Positions 15,529-25,086 are shown, counted from the stretch's first letter. The stretch: DNA of 64,000 bases from [Clostridium] clostridioforme AGR2157 (GCF_000424325.1 NZ_AUJR01000027.1:1-64000), one strand, 5' to 3'. The notes: generated by a model not told the origin, from the sequence alone. Translations and numbers: made by a program.

Positions 15529-16235
15529 TGAATCTGGCTTATGACCTGCATATCCATTCCTGCCTGTCGCCCTGCGGGGATGATGATATGACGCCTGCCA
15601 ACATTGCGGGTATGGCGGCTTTAAAAGGATTGGACGTGGCTGCCCTTACAGACCATAATACATGCCGCAACTGTCCGGCTTTCATGGCGGCTGCCGCGGA
15701 GTACGGTGTGCTGGCAGTGCCTGGCATGGAAATCAATACGTCCGAGGAAGTCCATGCAGTGTGCCTTTTCCCTGCATTGGAGAAGGCACTTGATTTTGAT
15801 GCCTATGTTTATGATAAACTGATTAAATTTCCTAATAAGGAAGAGATATTCGGAAAACAGCAGATTTACGATGCCCGGGACCAGGTGTGCGCCGCAGAGC
15901 CCAACCTGCTGATTAACGCAACGGAAATATCCTTTGACAGCCTGTGGAACCTGGTCCGCTCCTATGACGGCGTCATGTTCCCGGCCCATGTGGATAAGAC
16001 GGCCAACAGCCTGATTGCAAATCTGGGTTTCGTACCTCCGGACAGCTGTTTTAAGACAGCGGAGGTCAGGGACCTGAAGAAACTGCATCAGCTGAAGCGG
16101 GATAATCCGTATCTGGAGCAGTGCAGGATTATCAGCAATTCGGATGCCCATTATCTGGAGCATATCAATGAACCCAACCTTACCATACAGGTGGAGGAGC
16201 GGTCGGCAGAGGCGGTGGTGAGGGCTCTGCTGTAG
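15525..16235 (+). CDS. PHP-domain phosphoesterase
   Basis: A 236-residue PHP-family metallo-hydrolase. The metal motifs are DLHIHSCLSPCGDDDMTP at the N-terminus, LTDHNTCRNCPAF, PGMEINTSEEVH and, near the end, SNSDAHYLEH. Single-domain PHP proteins hydrolyse nucleotides or phosphate esters (for example 5'-3' nuclease or AMP phosphatase activity); the substrate here is not evident. Overlap with the DRTGG gene (ATGATGA) ties it to the sensory module, where it could remove a phospho-signal or nucleotide messenger. That role is inference. Confidence 0.82.
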   Translation: MMNLAYDLHIHSCLSPCGDDDMTPANIAGMAALKGLDVAALTDHNTCRNCPAFMAAAAEYGVLAVPGMEINTSEEVHAVCLFPALEKALDFDAYVYDKLIKFPNKEEIFGKQQIYDARDQVCAAEPNLLINATEISFDSLWNLVRSYDGVMFPAHVDKTANSLIANLGFVPPDSCFKTAEVRDLKKLHQLKRDNPYLEQCRIISNSDAHYLEHINEPNLTIQVEERSAEAVVRALL

Positions 16236-16268
16236 GAGTGGCAGTTCTTTCGGAGGCTGTCTGGTGCT

Positions 16269-16736
16269 GTGATTATAATAGAGATACCTGGGCGGGAGCC
16301 CCTTAGAATTGACCATGTGGTCCTGGATTATAACGGGACAGTGGCAGTGGATGGACTGCTGCTAAAGGGAGCGGGGGAACGGATTTCCCGGCTCAGGGAA
16401 CATGTAAAGGTGCATGTGCTTACTGCCGATACCTACGGCACGGTGACGCGCCAGTGTGAACCTCTGGGCGTAACGGTAAGGACCTTTCCGCGGGAGGGGG
16501 CTGCCGGATGCAAGGAAGAAATCGTAAAGGGTCTTGAGGGCGGCGTGGCCTGTCTTGGCAATGGCTTTAATGATATACAGATGTTTGACGCGGCCCGGCT
16601 GTCCATAGCGGTACTGGAACGGGAAGGCATGTGCGCTGCCCTGTTAAGCCATGCATCTGTGGTGGTTCGCTCCATTGAGGACGGGCTGGACCTTCTGCTG
16701 AAGCCGGATCGGCTGCGGGCGACACTGAGAAGCTGA
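16269..16736 (+). CDS. Soluble HAD-family P-type-ATPase-like protein
   Basis: A 155-residue minimal HAD domain of the COG4087 soluble P-type ATPase type: motif I VVLDYNGTVAVDG (nucleophile Asp, then Asn where phosphatases have Asp), motif II VLTAD, and motifs III/IV around CLGNGFNDIQMFDAA. Such proteins are small phosphatases or phosphoryl-transfer domains of unknown substrate. The frame starts at GTG 16269, 33 bp after the PHP gene, with no strong ribosome binding site, so the exact start is uncertain. Probably the last gene of the sensory module. Confidence 0.7.
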   Translation: MIIIEIPGREPLRIDHVVLDYNGTVAVDGLLLKGAGERISRLREHVKVHVLTADTYGTVTRQCEPLGVTVRTFPREGAAGCKEEIVKGLEGGVACLGNGFNDIQMFDAARLSIAVLEREGMCAALLSHASVVVRSIEDGLDLLLKPDRLRATLRS

Positions 16737-16844
16737 TGTGCTAAAGCTGCATGGTAGATTATGAAATTGATACGCAGCAGCAGCCATCACAGAAAGCATG
16801 TCTGAAAATTCAACGAAGCAGAACAAAACATCCGATTAATCAAC

Positions 16845-16881
16845 AGGGCGTCCTCCTGCCGCAAGGCAGGGCGGGCGCCCT
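16845..16881. terminator. Hairpin between convergent genes
   Basis: Nested perfect stems AGGGCG/CGCCCT and CCTGCC-GCAA-GGCAGG form a strong GC-rich hairpin between the HAD gene (plus) and the small gene ending at 16888 (minus). Possibly a bidirectional terminator; the T-tracts are weak. Confidence 0.45.
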
Positions 16882-16887
16882 TGGCAT

Positions 16888-17121
16888 CTAATCTTCCAGT
16901 GCATCCTTAAGTGCTCCTAAGAATTCCAGGTCGGATTTTTTGACCCGGATGTTGGAAGCTATGGTCTGGCCGGTGCTGGATGTGACGGTAATTTCAATCA
17001 GGGTTCCCTCGTCCATGACCCCGTCCCTGGAAGCGGCTTTGACAAATGACAGCATCTTGGGATGGTTGGCCTTGAACTGGTTCCAGGCCGGTTTTAATTG
17101 AAGAAGATTCATCGGATTCAT
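16888..17121 (-). CDS. Small conserved hypothetical protein
   Basis: A 77-residue protein, MNPMNLLQLKPAWNQFKANHP at the start, with a C-terminal half LIEITVTSSTGQTIASNIRVKKSDLEFL that predicts beta strands then a helix. The start at 17121 has GGAGG 7 bases upstream; an in-frame ATG further up would precede that site. The family is seen in Lachnospiraceae but I know no function. Divergent from sbcD. Confidence 0.65.
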   Translation of the reverse strand: MNPMNLLQLKPAWNQFKANHPKMLSFVKAASRDGVMDEGTLIEITVTSSTGQTIASNIRVKKSDLEFLGALKDALED

Positions 17122-17301
17122 ATGCTCACCTCCAAACAGGAATTTACGCAATGCAGTACTAGTTTACCATATTTTAAAGGCAGCGGTCCAGTCCAATATT
17201 TCCATAGGGCAGCCGTCATGGAAAAGGACCGGCCGTATGGTCTTGTAAATGATGCCCGGCTCGTGGTATTATGGTTAAAGATGCACATGAAAGGAAGAAA
17301 T

Positions 17302-18444
17302 ATGAAATTCATTCATTTATCAGACCTTCATATCGGAAAACGTGTCAATGGTTTTTCCGTGCTGGAGGATCAGAAATATATATTTGACCAGATACTCATG
17401 ATTGCTGAGGAGGAAATGCCTGACGGCGTGCTCATAGCCGGGGATGTATATGATAAACCTGTGCCGCCGGCTGAGGCAGTGCAGGTCTTTGACGCTTTCC
17501 TGACCGGGCTGGCGGGCCGGAATCTGCCTGTGTTTGTCATCAGCGGGAATCACGACAGTCCGGAGCGGCTGGCCTTTGGAGGGCAGCTTATGAAGGACAG
17601 AAGGGTCTATATGGCGCCTGTGTATGACGGTCATGTGGAGCCGGTTCATATGGAGGACCGGTACGGAAGCCTGTGGGTCTATATGCTGCCCTTTATAAAG
17701 CCTGCTGTTGTGAGGAGGTTCTGCCCGGAGGAAGGCATTGAAACCTTTGATGACGCGGTCCGCTGCGCGCTGGAGCATATGACGGAACATAAGAAGGGGG
17801 CAGATGACCGCAATATTCTGATTGCCCACCAGTTTGTCACCGGTGCGTCCTGCTGTGACTCGGAGGAGCTGTCCATCGGCGGCATGGACCAGGTGAGCGC
17901 TGATCTGTTCGATTACTTTGATTATGTGGCCATGGGACATATCCATGGGCCCCAGAAGGTGGGAAGGGATACCCTGCGCTATAGCGGGACCCCCCTTAAA
18001 TATTCATTCTCTGAGGTGAACCACAGGAAGTCAGTGACCGTGGTGGAGCTGCTGGAAAAGGGAAATGTGACAGTGAATACCCGTCCCCTCAAGCCCCTCC
18101 ATGATATGCGGGAGCTGAAAGGAAGCTATGAGGAACTGACCAGCCGTGATTTTTACCAGGGTACGGCTGTGGATGATTACCTTCACATAACCCTTACGGA
18201 TGAAGAGGATATACTGGATGCAATAGGCAAGCTGCGCTCCATTTATCCCAATGTAATGAAGCTGGATTATGATAATAAGCGCACCAGGGAAGGGAAGGTG
18301 GTGAAAGCTGCCGCCAAGGCGGACAAGCCGCCCATTGTGCTGTTGGAGGAACTGTACCAGCTTCAGAACAATCAGCCCATGACACAGCAGCAGGCTGACT
18401 TTGCGGGAAAACTGATGGAAGAGATATGGGAGGGAAGCAGATGA
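17302..18444 (+). CDS. sbcD: Exonuclease subunit SbcD (Mre11-like)
   Basis: A 380-residue metallophosphoesterase of the Mre11/SbcD family, the nuclease half of the SbcCD complex that cuts DNA hairpins and double-strand ends. Metal motifs: MKFIHLSDLHIGK at the N-terminus, LIAGDVYD, ISGNHDSPERL, and MGHIHGPQ with flanking DTLRYSGTPLKYSFSE. The start at 17302 follows AAGGAAG; the open frame extends about 200 bp further upstream but with non-family sequence. The stop overlaps the sbcC start (ATGA), so the two subunits are coupled. Confidence 0.93.
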   Translation: MKFIHLSDLHIGKRVNGFSVLEDQKYIFDQILMIAEEEMPDGVLIAGDVYDKPVPPAEAVQVFDAFLTGLAGRNLPVFVISGNHDSPERLAFGGQLMKDRRVYMAPVYDGHVEPVHMEDRYGSLWVYMLPFIKPAVVRRFCPEEGIETFDDAVRCALEHMTEHKKGADDRNILIAHQFVTGASCCDSEELSIGGMDQVSADLFDYFDYVAMGHIHGPQKVGRDTLRYSGTPLKYSFSEVNHRKSVTVVELLEKGNVTVNTRPLKPLHDMRELKGSYEELTSRDFYQGTAVDDYLHITLTDEEDILDAIGKLRSIYPNVMKLDYDNKRTREGKVVKAAAKADKPPIVLLEELYQLQNNQPMTQQQADFAGKLMEEIWEGSR

Positions 18445-21320
18445 GGCCGACAAAACTGATAATATCCGCATTTGGACCATATGCAGGTGAAGTCACCCTG
18501 GATATGGCCTCCCTGGGAGACCGGGGTCTTTATCTCATTACGGGTGACACCGGTGCGGGGAAGACCACCCTGTTTGACGCCATTGCATTTGCCCTTTACG
18601 GCAATGCCAGCGGGGACAGCCGCAAACCCAGGATGCTGCGGAGCAAATATGCCAGGCCGGATGCCAGGACCTATGTGGAGATGGGTTTTTCCTATAATGG
18701 AAGGGAATACAGGGTGCGGCGCAATCCTGAGTATATGAGGGCAAAACAAAGAGGTGAAGGAGAGACAAGGGAGAAGCCTGACGCGGAGCTTCATATGCCG
18801 GACGGCAGGCTCGTTACAGGAGATAAGGCGGTAACTGTGGAGGTGGAAAGGCTTCTGGGCCTTAACAGGGAGCAGTTCTCCCAGATTGCCATGCTGGCCC
18901 AGGGCAGTTTTTCCAGGCTCCTGTCAGGTAGAACCGAGGATCGGGGAAGCATTTTCCGGGAAATATTCAAGACAAAGCCCTATCAGCTGTTTCAGGAAAA
19001 GCTGAAGGACCGGGCCAAGGGCCTGTATGGCCGCTACGCGGACAGCAGAAAGAGCATGGAACAGTATGCCGGGGGTGTTATCACAGAGGGCCATAGTGAG
19101 GAACTTAAGCTTCGCTGGAAGGAGGTGCCCCAGGGAAGCCTGGAAGCTCTTTTGGAGGTGCTGGACCAGCTGATTACGGCAGATGAGGCGCAGCAGCAGG
19201 GGAAAGACAAGGCCATGGCTCTGGTCAGGGATGAGATAGCTGCCCTTGGAATGGAGCTGGGCAAAATGCAGGGGGATGCCGCGGTCTGCCGGGATATGGC
19301 CGCGGCCGCGGATGTGCTCAGGGAGAATACGCCGGTTCTGGAGCAGGCAAGGGTCAGGTATGAGAGGGAGAAGGAACGCCAGGCTGACAGAGATGGCCTG
19401 ATTGGCGCTGTTACCAGGATGGAAGAAAACCTGAAAACCTACGACCGTTTTGACGCGTTGCAGGAGAATCTGAAGGCATGCAGGAAGGAGACAGAGAGCC
19501 TTGGAAACAGGCTGGAGCAGGCGGCCTTGGAGGAAAAGCAGTGGAAGGAACGAAATGACAGCGATGAGAAGACCCTGGAAACCCTTCGCCAGGCAGGAGA
19601 AGAGTATCAGGCAGCCCTGACGGCAGGGGAGAGACTGCGTGAATACAGTGCGCGTATCGGGCTGCTGGCAGAGGAGCTGGCGCAGTACGGGCAGGAGAGG
19701 AAGAAGCTTGAGGCAGCCAGAGAGCGTTACAGGGCAGCCGACGAGGAGCGCCGGAGGGCAGACGATGCCTACAGGGAGATGTATCAGAGATTCCTGGACA
19801 ATCAGGCGGGAATCCTGGCTTCGCGGCTCACAGAAGGCGAGCCCTGTCCTGTATGCGGCTCCGTCACCCATCCGGCGCCTGCACGGTATCTGGAGGAGGG
19901 AAAAGAGGCAGCCAAGGACAAGGTAGACCGGCTTAAGGCTGTTGCCGAGGAAAAGGACAAGGCGGCTGCCAGGCTCAGCCTGGAAGCAGGAAGGCTGGCA
20001 GGCAGTCTGGATACCCGCTATGAAAGGATGAAGCAGCAGATTGATGCTGAGGTGGCTTCCTGGAAGGAGGATTGGCAGCAGCGGATTCACCAGGCAAAAT
20101 CCGACGCCGGGGCATTGGCCTCAGAGACAGGGGATGTGCGGCAGGGGCGCAGGTATTTCCTTGAACAGTGGGAACAGATGATGGGCCAGCTCAAAGGCCA
20201 GCTGGAGCGCCAGGCTGCTGCCCAAAAGAAGAAGATTCAGGAACGGAAGAAGAGAAAGGAATATAAGGAAGCCATTGAAGGCAGAAGGGCCTTAGGGCGT
20301 CAATCCCTGGAAGCAGCCTCGGACCGGAAACAGCAGGCCCAGAGGATGCTGGCAGAGAGCCATGCAAAGGAAAGAGAACTGGAGAGCCGCCTTAAGGAGA
20401 TGGAGTCCTCCCTGCCCTATGAGAACAGGAGGGCCGCACAGGCGGAGCTGGCAGAGAAGAAGGCCTTTCTGGCCGGACTGGAAAAGGCGTTTAAGGAGGC
20501 GGAAGAATCCTATAACCAGGTAAGCCGCCGGGTGTCGGACGCACAGGCCCGATTGGAGGCGCTGAGAGGTCAGATAGCGGGGAAGGAGAGGTTGGCCATT
20601 GATTGTCTGGAGGAGCGGATGCAGGAGAACCGGCAGCGCCAGTCTGAGGCAAGGGAGAGGCTGACCGGTCTGGAGCAGGAGAAAAGCAGGCTTCACCACA
20701 GACTGGAAACCAACCGCATGGCAAGGGAACGTATCACGGAACAGAAGGCGTCCATGGAAGAGATACAAAAGGAATGGACGTGGGTCAAGGCCCTTTCCGA
20801 TACAGCGGCAGGAGAAGTGGGGGGCAAGGAAAAAATTACCCTGGAGACATATGCGCAGATGGCGTATTTCGAGCGCATCATTGCCAGGGCAAATACCAGG
20901 TTCATGGTCATGAGCGGAGGCCAGTATGAGCTGAAACGGTGTACGGAGGAGGATAACAGGGGAAAGAACGGACTGGGACTGAATGTCATCGACCACTATA
21001 ATGGCACGGAGCGCAGCGTAAAGACATTGTCCGGCGGGGAATCCTTCCAGGCGTCCCTTTCCCTGGCTCTGGGACTGTCGGATGAGATACAGTCAGCCGC
21101 AGGAGGAATCCGTCTGGACACCCTTTTTGTGGATGAGGGATTTGGGTCCCTGGATGAGGATACCCTGAACCTGGCCATGAAGTCCTTGGGAGACCTGGCA
21201 GAGGGAAGGCGTCTGGTGGGCATCATCTCCCATGTGGGGGAGCTGAAGGAACGAATCGAGCATCAGATTGTAGTGGTTAAGGACAAGACAGGCGGAAGCA
21301 GGGCATATATTGAAACATGA
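18441..21320 (+). CDS. sbcC: Exonuclease subunit SbcC (Rad50-like ATPase)
   Basis: A 959-residue SMC-like ATPase partner of SbcD. N-terminal Walker A TGDTGAGKTTLFDAIAFALYG (about residues 34-54), Q-loop region FSQIAMLAQGSFSRLL, long coiled coil with the zinc hook CPVCG near residue 470, then a second coiled coil and the C-terminal lobe with signature KTLSGGESFQASLSLALGLS, Walker B LFVDEGFGSLDED and the H-loop in IISHVGEL. Length and order are normal. It acts on DNA ends and palindromic structures; this window contains several long palindromes. ATG 18441 overlaps the sbcD stop. Confidence 0.93.
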   Translation: MRPTKLIISAFGPYAGEVTLDMASLGDRGLYLITGDTGAGKTTLFDAIAFALYGNASGDSRKPRMLRSKYARPDARTYVEMGFSYNGREYRVRRNPEYMRAKQRGEGETREKPDAELHMPDGRLVTGDKAVTVEVERLLGLNREQFSQIAMLAQGSFSRLLSGRTEDRGSIFREIFKTKPYQLFQEKLKDRAKGLYGRYADSRKSMEQYAGGVITEGHSEELKLRWKEVPQGSLEALLEVLDQLITADEAQQQGKDKAMALVRDEIAALGMELGKMQGDAAVCRDMAAAADVLRENTPVLEQARVRYEREKERQADRDGLIGAVTRMEENLKTYDRFDALQENLKACRKETESLGNRLEQAALEEKQWKERNDSDEKTLETLRQAGEEYQAALTAGERLREYSARIGLLAEELAQYGQERKKLEAARERYRAADEERRRADDAYREMYQRFLDNQAGILASRLTEGEPCPVCGSVTHPAPARYLEEGKEAAKDKVDRLKAVAEEKDKAAARLSLEAGRLAGSLDTRYERMKQQIDAEVASWKEDWQQRIHQAKSDAGALASETGDVRQGRRYFLEQWEQMMGQLKGQLERQAAAQKKKIQERKKRKEYKEAIEGRRALGRQSLEAASDRKQQAQRMLAESHAKERELESRLKEMESSLPYENRRAAQAELAEKKAFLAGLEKAFKEAEESYNQVSRRVSDAQARLEALRGQIAGKERLAIDCLEERMQENRQRQSEARERLTGLEQEKSRLHHRLETNRMARERITEQKASMEEIQKEWTWVKALSDTAAGEVGGKEKITLETYAQMAYFERIIARANTRFMVMSGGQYELKRCTEEDNRGKNGLGLNVIDHYNGTERSVKTLSGGESFQASLSLALGLSDEIQSAAGGIRLDTLFVDEGFGSLDEDTLNLAMKSLGDLAEGRRLVGIISHVGELKERIEHQIVVVKDKTGGSRAYIET

Positions 21321-21494
21321 CGGAACTTGACGGAAGCAGAATGGGAATGAAGGTGGGGCGCGGTTATGGATGACAGATTCATCAGGCAGGTAAGGAGAAC
21401 ACGGATAAGGAGAATAAGGTGAGAAGAAAGGACAGGGAAGTTAAGGATACATATGGAATAAGGGAAATTATACGGGAGTGTGCCCATGGTCTGA

Positions 21495-21794
21495 AGGCGG
21501 CGGACCAGGCCTGCGGATATTCCTTCCGATACCGAAGCGTGGTGGGGGAAGGACGTATCCGTCTGCTGCAATCAATGTGAAAGAAAGGAAGCGGTCCGCT
21601 GCACGGGATGTGTAACCATGGAAAAGCCCTTCTGGGGCGGTGAATGCGGGGTAAAATCCTGCTGCGAGGCAAAAGGACTGAACCACTGCGGAGAATGTCC
21701 GGATTTTCCCTGTGAGATGGAGGCATCCATGGGAACGGACATGGGCTTTGATACAGAGCCAAGGCTAAAACAGTGCAGGGAATGGGCAAAATAA
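21495..21794 (+). pseudogene. 5'-damaged DUF3795-type Cys-rich protein
   Basis: The frame ending at TAA 21792-21794 reads VCCNQCERKEAVRCTGC...FWGGECGVKSCCEAKGL..CGECPDFPCEM, the Cys-rich core of DUF3795 proteins. Upstream in frame there is a stop at 21492 and no ATG, GTG or TTG before the first Cys pair, while a neighbouring frame (EIIRECAHGLKAADQACGYS) is open. The N-terminal CGLxCxxC segment is missing or frameshifted. Translation from ATG 21618 would give only part of the domain. Confidence 0.5.
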
Positions 21795-21812
21795 AATCAC
21801 CATGGAGGGTAT

Positions 21813-22415
21813 ATGCTGTCAGAGGATATGGCGGAAGCAGCCAATCAGGAATATCCGATTATGGATAAGATTTATGAAGACCAAAGGGTTATAAGGATAT
21901 CAGGGAAAAGAGTGGAGTTTGACACGGTGAAATTCGTCAGGTGCAGGATGGAGGAATGTGATTTCAGCGGTGCATCCTTCTGCAATGTGATATTTGACAA
22001 GTGTGATTTCTCTAACTGCTCTTTTCGGGATACCTATTGGAAGAATGTGAATGTATCAGACTCAAAGGGGGACGGAAGCCAGTTCTGCAATTCCACGTTT
22101 AAGTGGGTAAAGCTTCTCGACAGTCAGTTCCACTATGGGAATTTCTCCACTGCCTTCTGGGAGTTCGGTGAAATAAGGGGCTGTAATTTCCGGGAGTCCT
22201 TCATGTCTGAGGTGAAATTTAAAAAGACGGTTTTTTCCTCCACGGACCTGGCCGGGACGGATTTTTTCCGAACACCGTTAAAGGGAATGGATTTGTCGGA
22301 GTGCGTCATTGACGGCATCATGGTCTCAGATCAATTTACGGAACTGGCGGGCGTAAAGGTCAGCCTGCTGCAGGCTGCTGAGCTGGCCAGGCTGATGGGA
22401 GTAAAAATCGTGTAA
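21813..22415 (+). CDS. Pentapeptide-repeat protein
   Basis: A 200-residue protein with A(D/N)LxF-like pentapeptide repeats, for example CDFSGASFCNVIFDKCDFSN and later DLAGTDFFRTPLKGMDLS, forming a right-handed quadrilateral beta-helix, with a short helical C-terminus (SLLQAAELARLMGVKIV). Some family members mimic DNA and protect gyrase (Qnr, McbG); others have no known role. No such role is implied here. GGAGG sits just before ATG 21813. Confidence 0.82.
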   Translation: MLSEDMAEAANQEYPIMDKIYEDQRVIRISGKRVEFDTVKFVRCRMEECDFSGASFCNVIFDKCDFSNCSFRDTYWKNVNVSDSKGDGSQFCNSTFKWVKLLDSQFHYGNFSTAFWEFGEIRGCNFRESFMSEVKFKKTVFSSTDLAGTDFFRTPLKGMDLSECVIDGIMVSDQFTELAGVKVSLLQAAELARLMGVKIV

Positions 22416-22463
22416 TAAGTTGTATCATATAAACTATATATAGGAAAACAGGAGGATGTTACA

Positions 22464-23090
22464 ATGGTAGAGAGCATGACAATTCAGGGGTTTTTGGATG
22501 TATTGTCTTCAAAGGAGCCGGTACCGGGCGGCGGCGGCGCCTCGGCCCTGGCCGGCGCCCTGGGCAATGCCCTGGGACAGATGGTGGCCAATTTGACCAT
22601 AGGCAAGAAGAAGTATGCGCAGGCGGAGGATGAGATTAAGGAACTGGCAGAGCGGATGAAGGGAATCCAGGGACAATTTACCGCGCTGGCTGACCAGGAT
22701 GCAAAGGTGTTTGCGCCTCTGGCCAAGTGCTACAGCCTTCCCTCAGGTACAGAGGAAGAAAAGGCATACAAGGCAGAGGTCATGGAAGCACGACTGTTAG
22801 ATGCCAGTCTCGTGCCAATGGAAATCATGGAAAAGGCAGCGGAAATGCTGGAAATCATGGATATCCTTGCTGATAAGGGAAGCAGGATGGCTGTCAGCGA
22901 CGTTGGTGTGGGAGTCCAGTTTATCCGGACCGCCTTGCTGGGAGCCGTGATGAATGTGTACATCAATACCAGGTCCATGAAGAACAGGGAGAAGGCAGAA
23001 GAAATGAATGAAAAGGCGGAGCGCCTGATTAAGGAGGGGACAGAGGCAGCGGACCGCATATATCAGAAGGTGCTTGAGCAGCTGAGATAG
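22464..23090 (+). CDS. fchA: Methenyl-tetrahydrofolate cyclohydrolase (FchA/cyclodeaminase family)
   Basis: A 208-residue all-helical protein of the formiminotransferase-cyclodeaminase family. The glycine-rich folate-binding PVPGGGGASALAGALG lies near the start, with MVANLTIGKKKY and DVGVGVQFIRTALLGA later. The stand-alone form converts methenyl-THF to formyl-THF in acetogens and clostridia. A folD gene lies 6 kb downstream beyond a peptide transporter, and that FolD lacks the residues for cyclohydrolase activity, so FchA probably supplies this step. GGAGG lies 8 bases upstream of the ATG. Confidence 0.87.
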   Translation: MVESMTIQGFLDVLSSKEPVPGGGGASALAGALGNALGQMVANLTIGKKKYAQAEDEIKELAERMKGIQGQFTALADQDAKVFAPLAKCYSLPSGTEEEKAYKAEVMEARLLDASLVPMEIMEKAAEMLEIMDILADKGSRMAVSDVGVGVQFIRTALLGAVMNVYINTRSMKNREKAEEMNEKAERLIKEGTEAADRIYQKVLEQLR

Positions 23091-23342
23091 AAGCCGGAAA
23101 TTGCCGGTTTTTACAGGATAAGAGCCTATAGTTTTTTTCTATGAACAAAAAGTACATTTATATAACATTTCTATCCGGGGTGCGGCTGAATTCAGTCACA
23201 CATTGAGAAATCCAGTAAATATTCTTCTTAATTGCTGAAGTTATATATATGATTTGTTGAATTAAAACAAAAGAACTGAAATTGAAAATATGTAATAGGA
23301 ATTATGGAAAAATAATTGGATTAATGTTGTAATTGGTAGAAG

Positions 23343-23371
23343 TAGACAAAAAAATGCACCGATGCTATAAT
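23343..23371 (+). promoter_or_regulatory. Promoter of the first peptide transporter
   Basis: TAGACA (23343-23348), 17-base spacer, TATAAT (23366-23371) with TGC before it (extended -10). The rest of the 380-bp gap after fchA is AT-rich with no gene; a weak CCGG-stem hairpin with a T-tract at about 23093-23117 may end fchA. Confidence 0.65.
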
Positions 23372-23469
23372 GAGGCCGTCATTTTTTACATCATTCAATA
23401 CTCCAGATACAGGGCTGACGACTGGTTTTACGGATTCCTGTATCTGTCGGAAAGGAAGGTTTTACTATT

Positions 23470-25086
23470 ATGAAACACAGGAAATGGTCCCGTTTGCTGG
23501 CCCTGGCTCTCGGCGCCGTGATGCTGACTGCATGCAGCCAGTCCGGCGGGGCAAAGGAGGAGCCCTCCGCCGCAGTTGTAGGAGGGGCGGCTGAGGGGAC
23601 AGAAACCACAAAGCCAACAGGGGGAAAAAGTTATAAAACAGAGCTGAACGTCGCCATAACAGCAAATCCGCCAAGCCTGGATGTTCACGGCGTCAATTCC
23701 AACATTGTGGGCGGAATCGGTACCCATATCTACGAGCCGCTGTTTGCTATGGACGCAAACTATGAGCCGGCCGGTGTCCTGGCTGATTCCTACACCATAA
23801 GTGAGGATGGCAAGGTCTACACAATCAAACTGCGCCAGGGCGTCAAGTTCCACAATGGACAGGAAATGACAGCTGACGATGTGGTTGCCTCCATGTCCCG
23901 ATGGCTGGAATTATCCGGCAAGGCAAAAGCCCTTCTGGAAGGAACCGTATTTGAAAAAGCAGATGATTATACCATTACCATGACACTGCCGGAGGCATAT
24001 GCCGATGCCCTGACTGTAGTTGCCGCGTCCATTCAGTTCCCTGCGATTTATCCGAAATCCGTTATTGATTCCGCAGGAACAGAGGGCATTACGGAATACA
24101 TTGGCACAGGTCCCTATAAGCTGGACGAGTGGAAGCAGGACCAGTACATTCATTTGGTCCGGTATGAGGACTATGCGCAGCCGGCCGGGGAGTCTTCCGG
24201 TTTCACAGGTGAAAAACTGGCAGCCACTCCGGATATTTACTTCCGCGTGGTGACAGACGATTCCACCCGGGTTGCCGGTGTACAGACCGGCCAGTATGAC
24301 ATTGCGGAAGAAATGCCCCAGGAGAGGTATCAGGAACTTTCCGGTGACAGCAGTCTCAAGTTTTATGTAAAGACCGCAGGTACCATCAACCTGTTCTTCA
24401 ACACCACAAAAGGGATCATGGCCAACCGGCAGATGCGTCAGGCTATTATGGCCTGCCTGAATTGCGATGATATCATGCTGGCAAGCTACGGAGACCCAAA
24501 CCTGTATGTGCTCAATCCAGGCTGGTGTAACCCGGATGATGCGATGTGGGGCAGTGATGCAGGTTCTGAATATTATAATCAGAATAACTTTGAGAAAGCA
24601 AAGGAATTGTTGTCAGCGGCCGGTTATAACAATGAGGAAATTGTTCTGGTGACGACACCTGATTACGGCGAGATGTACAATGCAACCCTGGTTGTCCAGG
24701 CTGAATTACAGAGCGCGGGCATTAATGCGGTGGTTGAGAGCTATGACTTTGCAACCTTTATGGAGCACAGGGCCAATCCGGATCAGTTCTCGCTGTATAT
24801 TACAAGCAACCGCTATAACCTGAATCCGGTTCAGCTGTCTGTTCTGACCAAGGATTGGGCCGGGCTGGACCGTCCGGAAGTAGACGAGGGGATTGCTGCA
24901 ATCCGTATGGCATCCTCCGCTGAAGAATCATCTGCAAAATGGGATGATTTGCAGGAGTTCCTGTACGAATACGGCGCGGCAAGCGTCCTGGGACACTACA
25001 GCGGCCTGATGGCCACAGGGGCCGGTGTTGAAGGCTTTAATTTCTTCGATTTTCCACTTTACTGGAATGTGAAGGTTCCTGCATAA
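23470..25086 (+). CDS. Peptide ABC transporter substrate-binding lipoprotein
   Basis: A 538-residue SBP_bac_5 protein. The signal peptide ends in lipobox LTAC (Cys about 20) followed by an acidic, Ser/Gly-rich linker. Family motifs include NPPSLDVHG, GIGTHIYEPLF, YTIKLRQGVKFHNGQEMTADDV and IGTGPYKLDEW. It delivers di- or oligopeptides (possibly nickel or other ligands) to the permeases encoded immediately downstream. A hairpin with T-tract after the gene (25101-25132) probably makes this mRNA more abundant than the permease message. Confidence 0.92.
   Translation: MKHRKWSRLLALALGAVMLTACSQSGGAKEEPSAAVVGGAAEGTETTKPTGGKSYKTELNVAITANPPSLDVHGVNSNIVGGIGTHIYEPLFAMDANYEPAGVLADSYTISEDGKVYTIKLRQGVKFHNGQEMTADDVVASMSRWLELSGKAKALLEGTVFEKADDYTITMTLPEAYADALTVVAASIQFPAIYPKSVIDSAGTEGITEYIGTGPYKLDEWKQDQYIHLVRYEDYAQPAGESSGFTGEKLAATPDIYFRVVTDDSTRVAGVQTGQYDIAEEMPQERYQELSGDSSLKFYVKTAGTINLFFNTTKGIMANRQMRQAIMACLNCDDIMLASYGDPNLYVLNPGWCNPDDAMWGSDAGSEYYNQNNFEKAKELLSAAGYNNEEIVLVTTPDYGEMYNATLVVQAELQSAGINAVVESYDFATFMEHRANPDQFSLYITSNRYNLNPVQLSVLTKDWAGLDRPEVDEGIAAIRMASSAEESSAKWDDLQEFLYEYGAASVLGHYSGLMATGAGVEGFNFFDFPLYWNVKVPA

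Noticed and set aside
17098-17301. Longer N-terminus for SbcD
   Set aside because: The upstream codons do not resemble the family, whereas MKFIHLSDLH at 17302 is the canonical start with a ribosome binding site.
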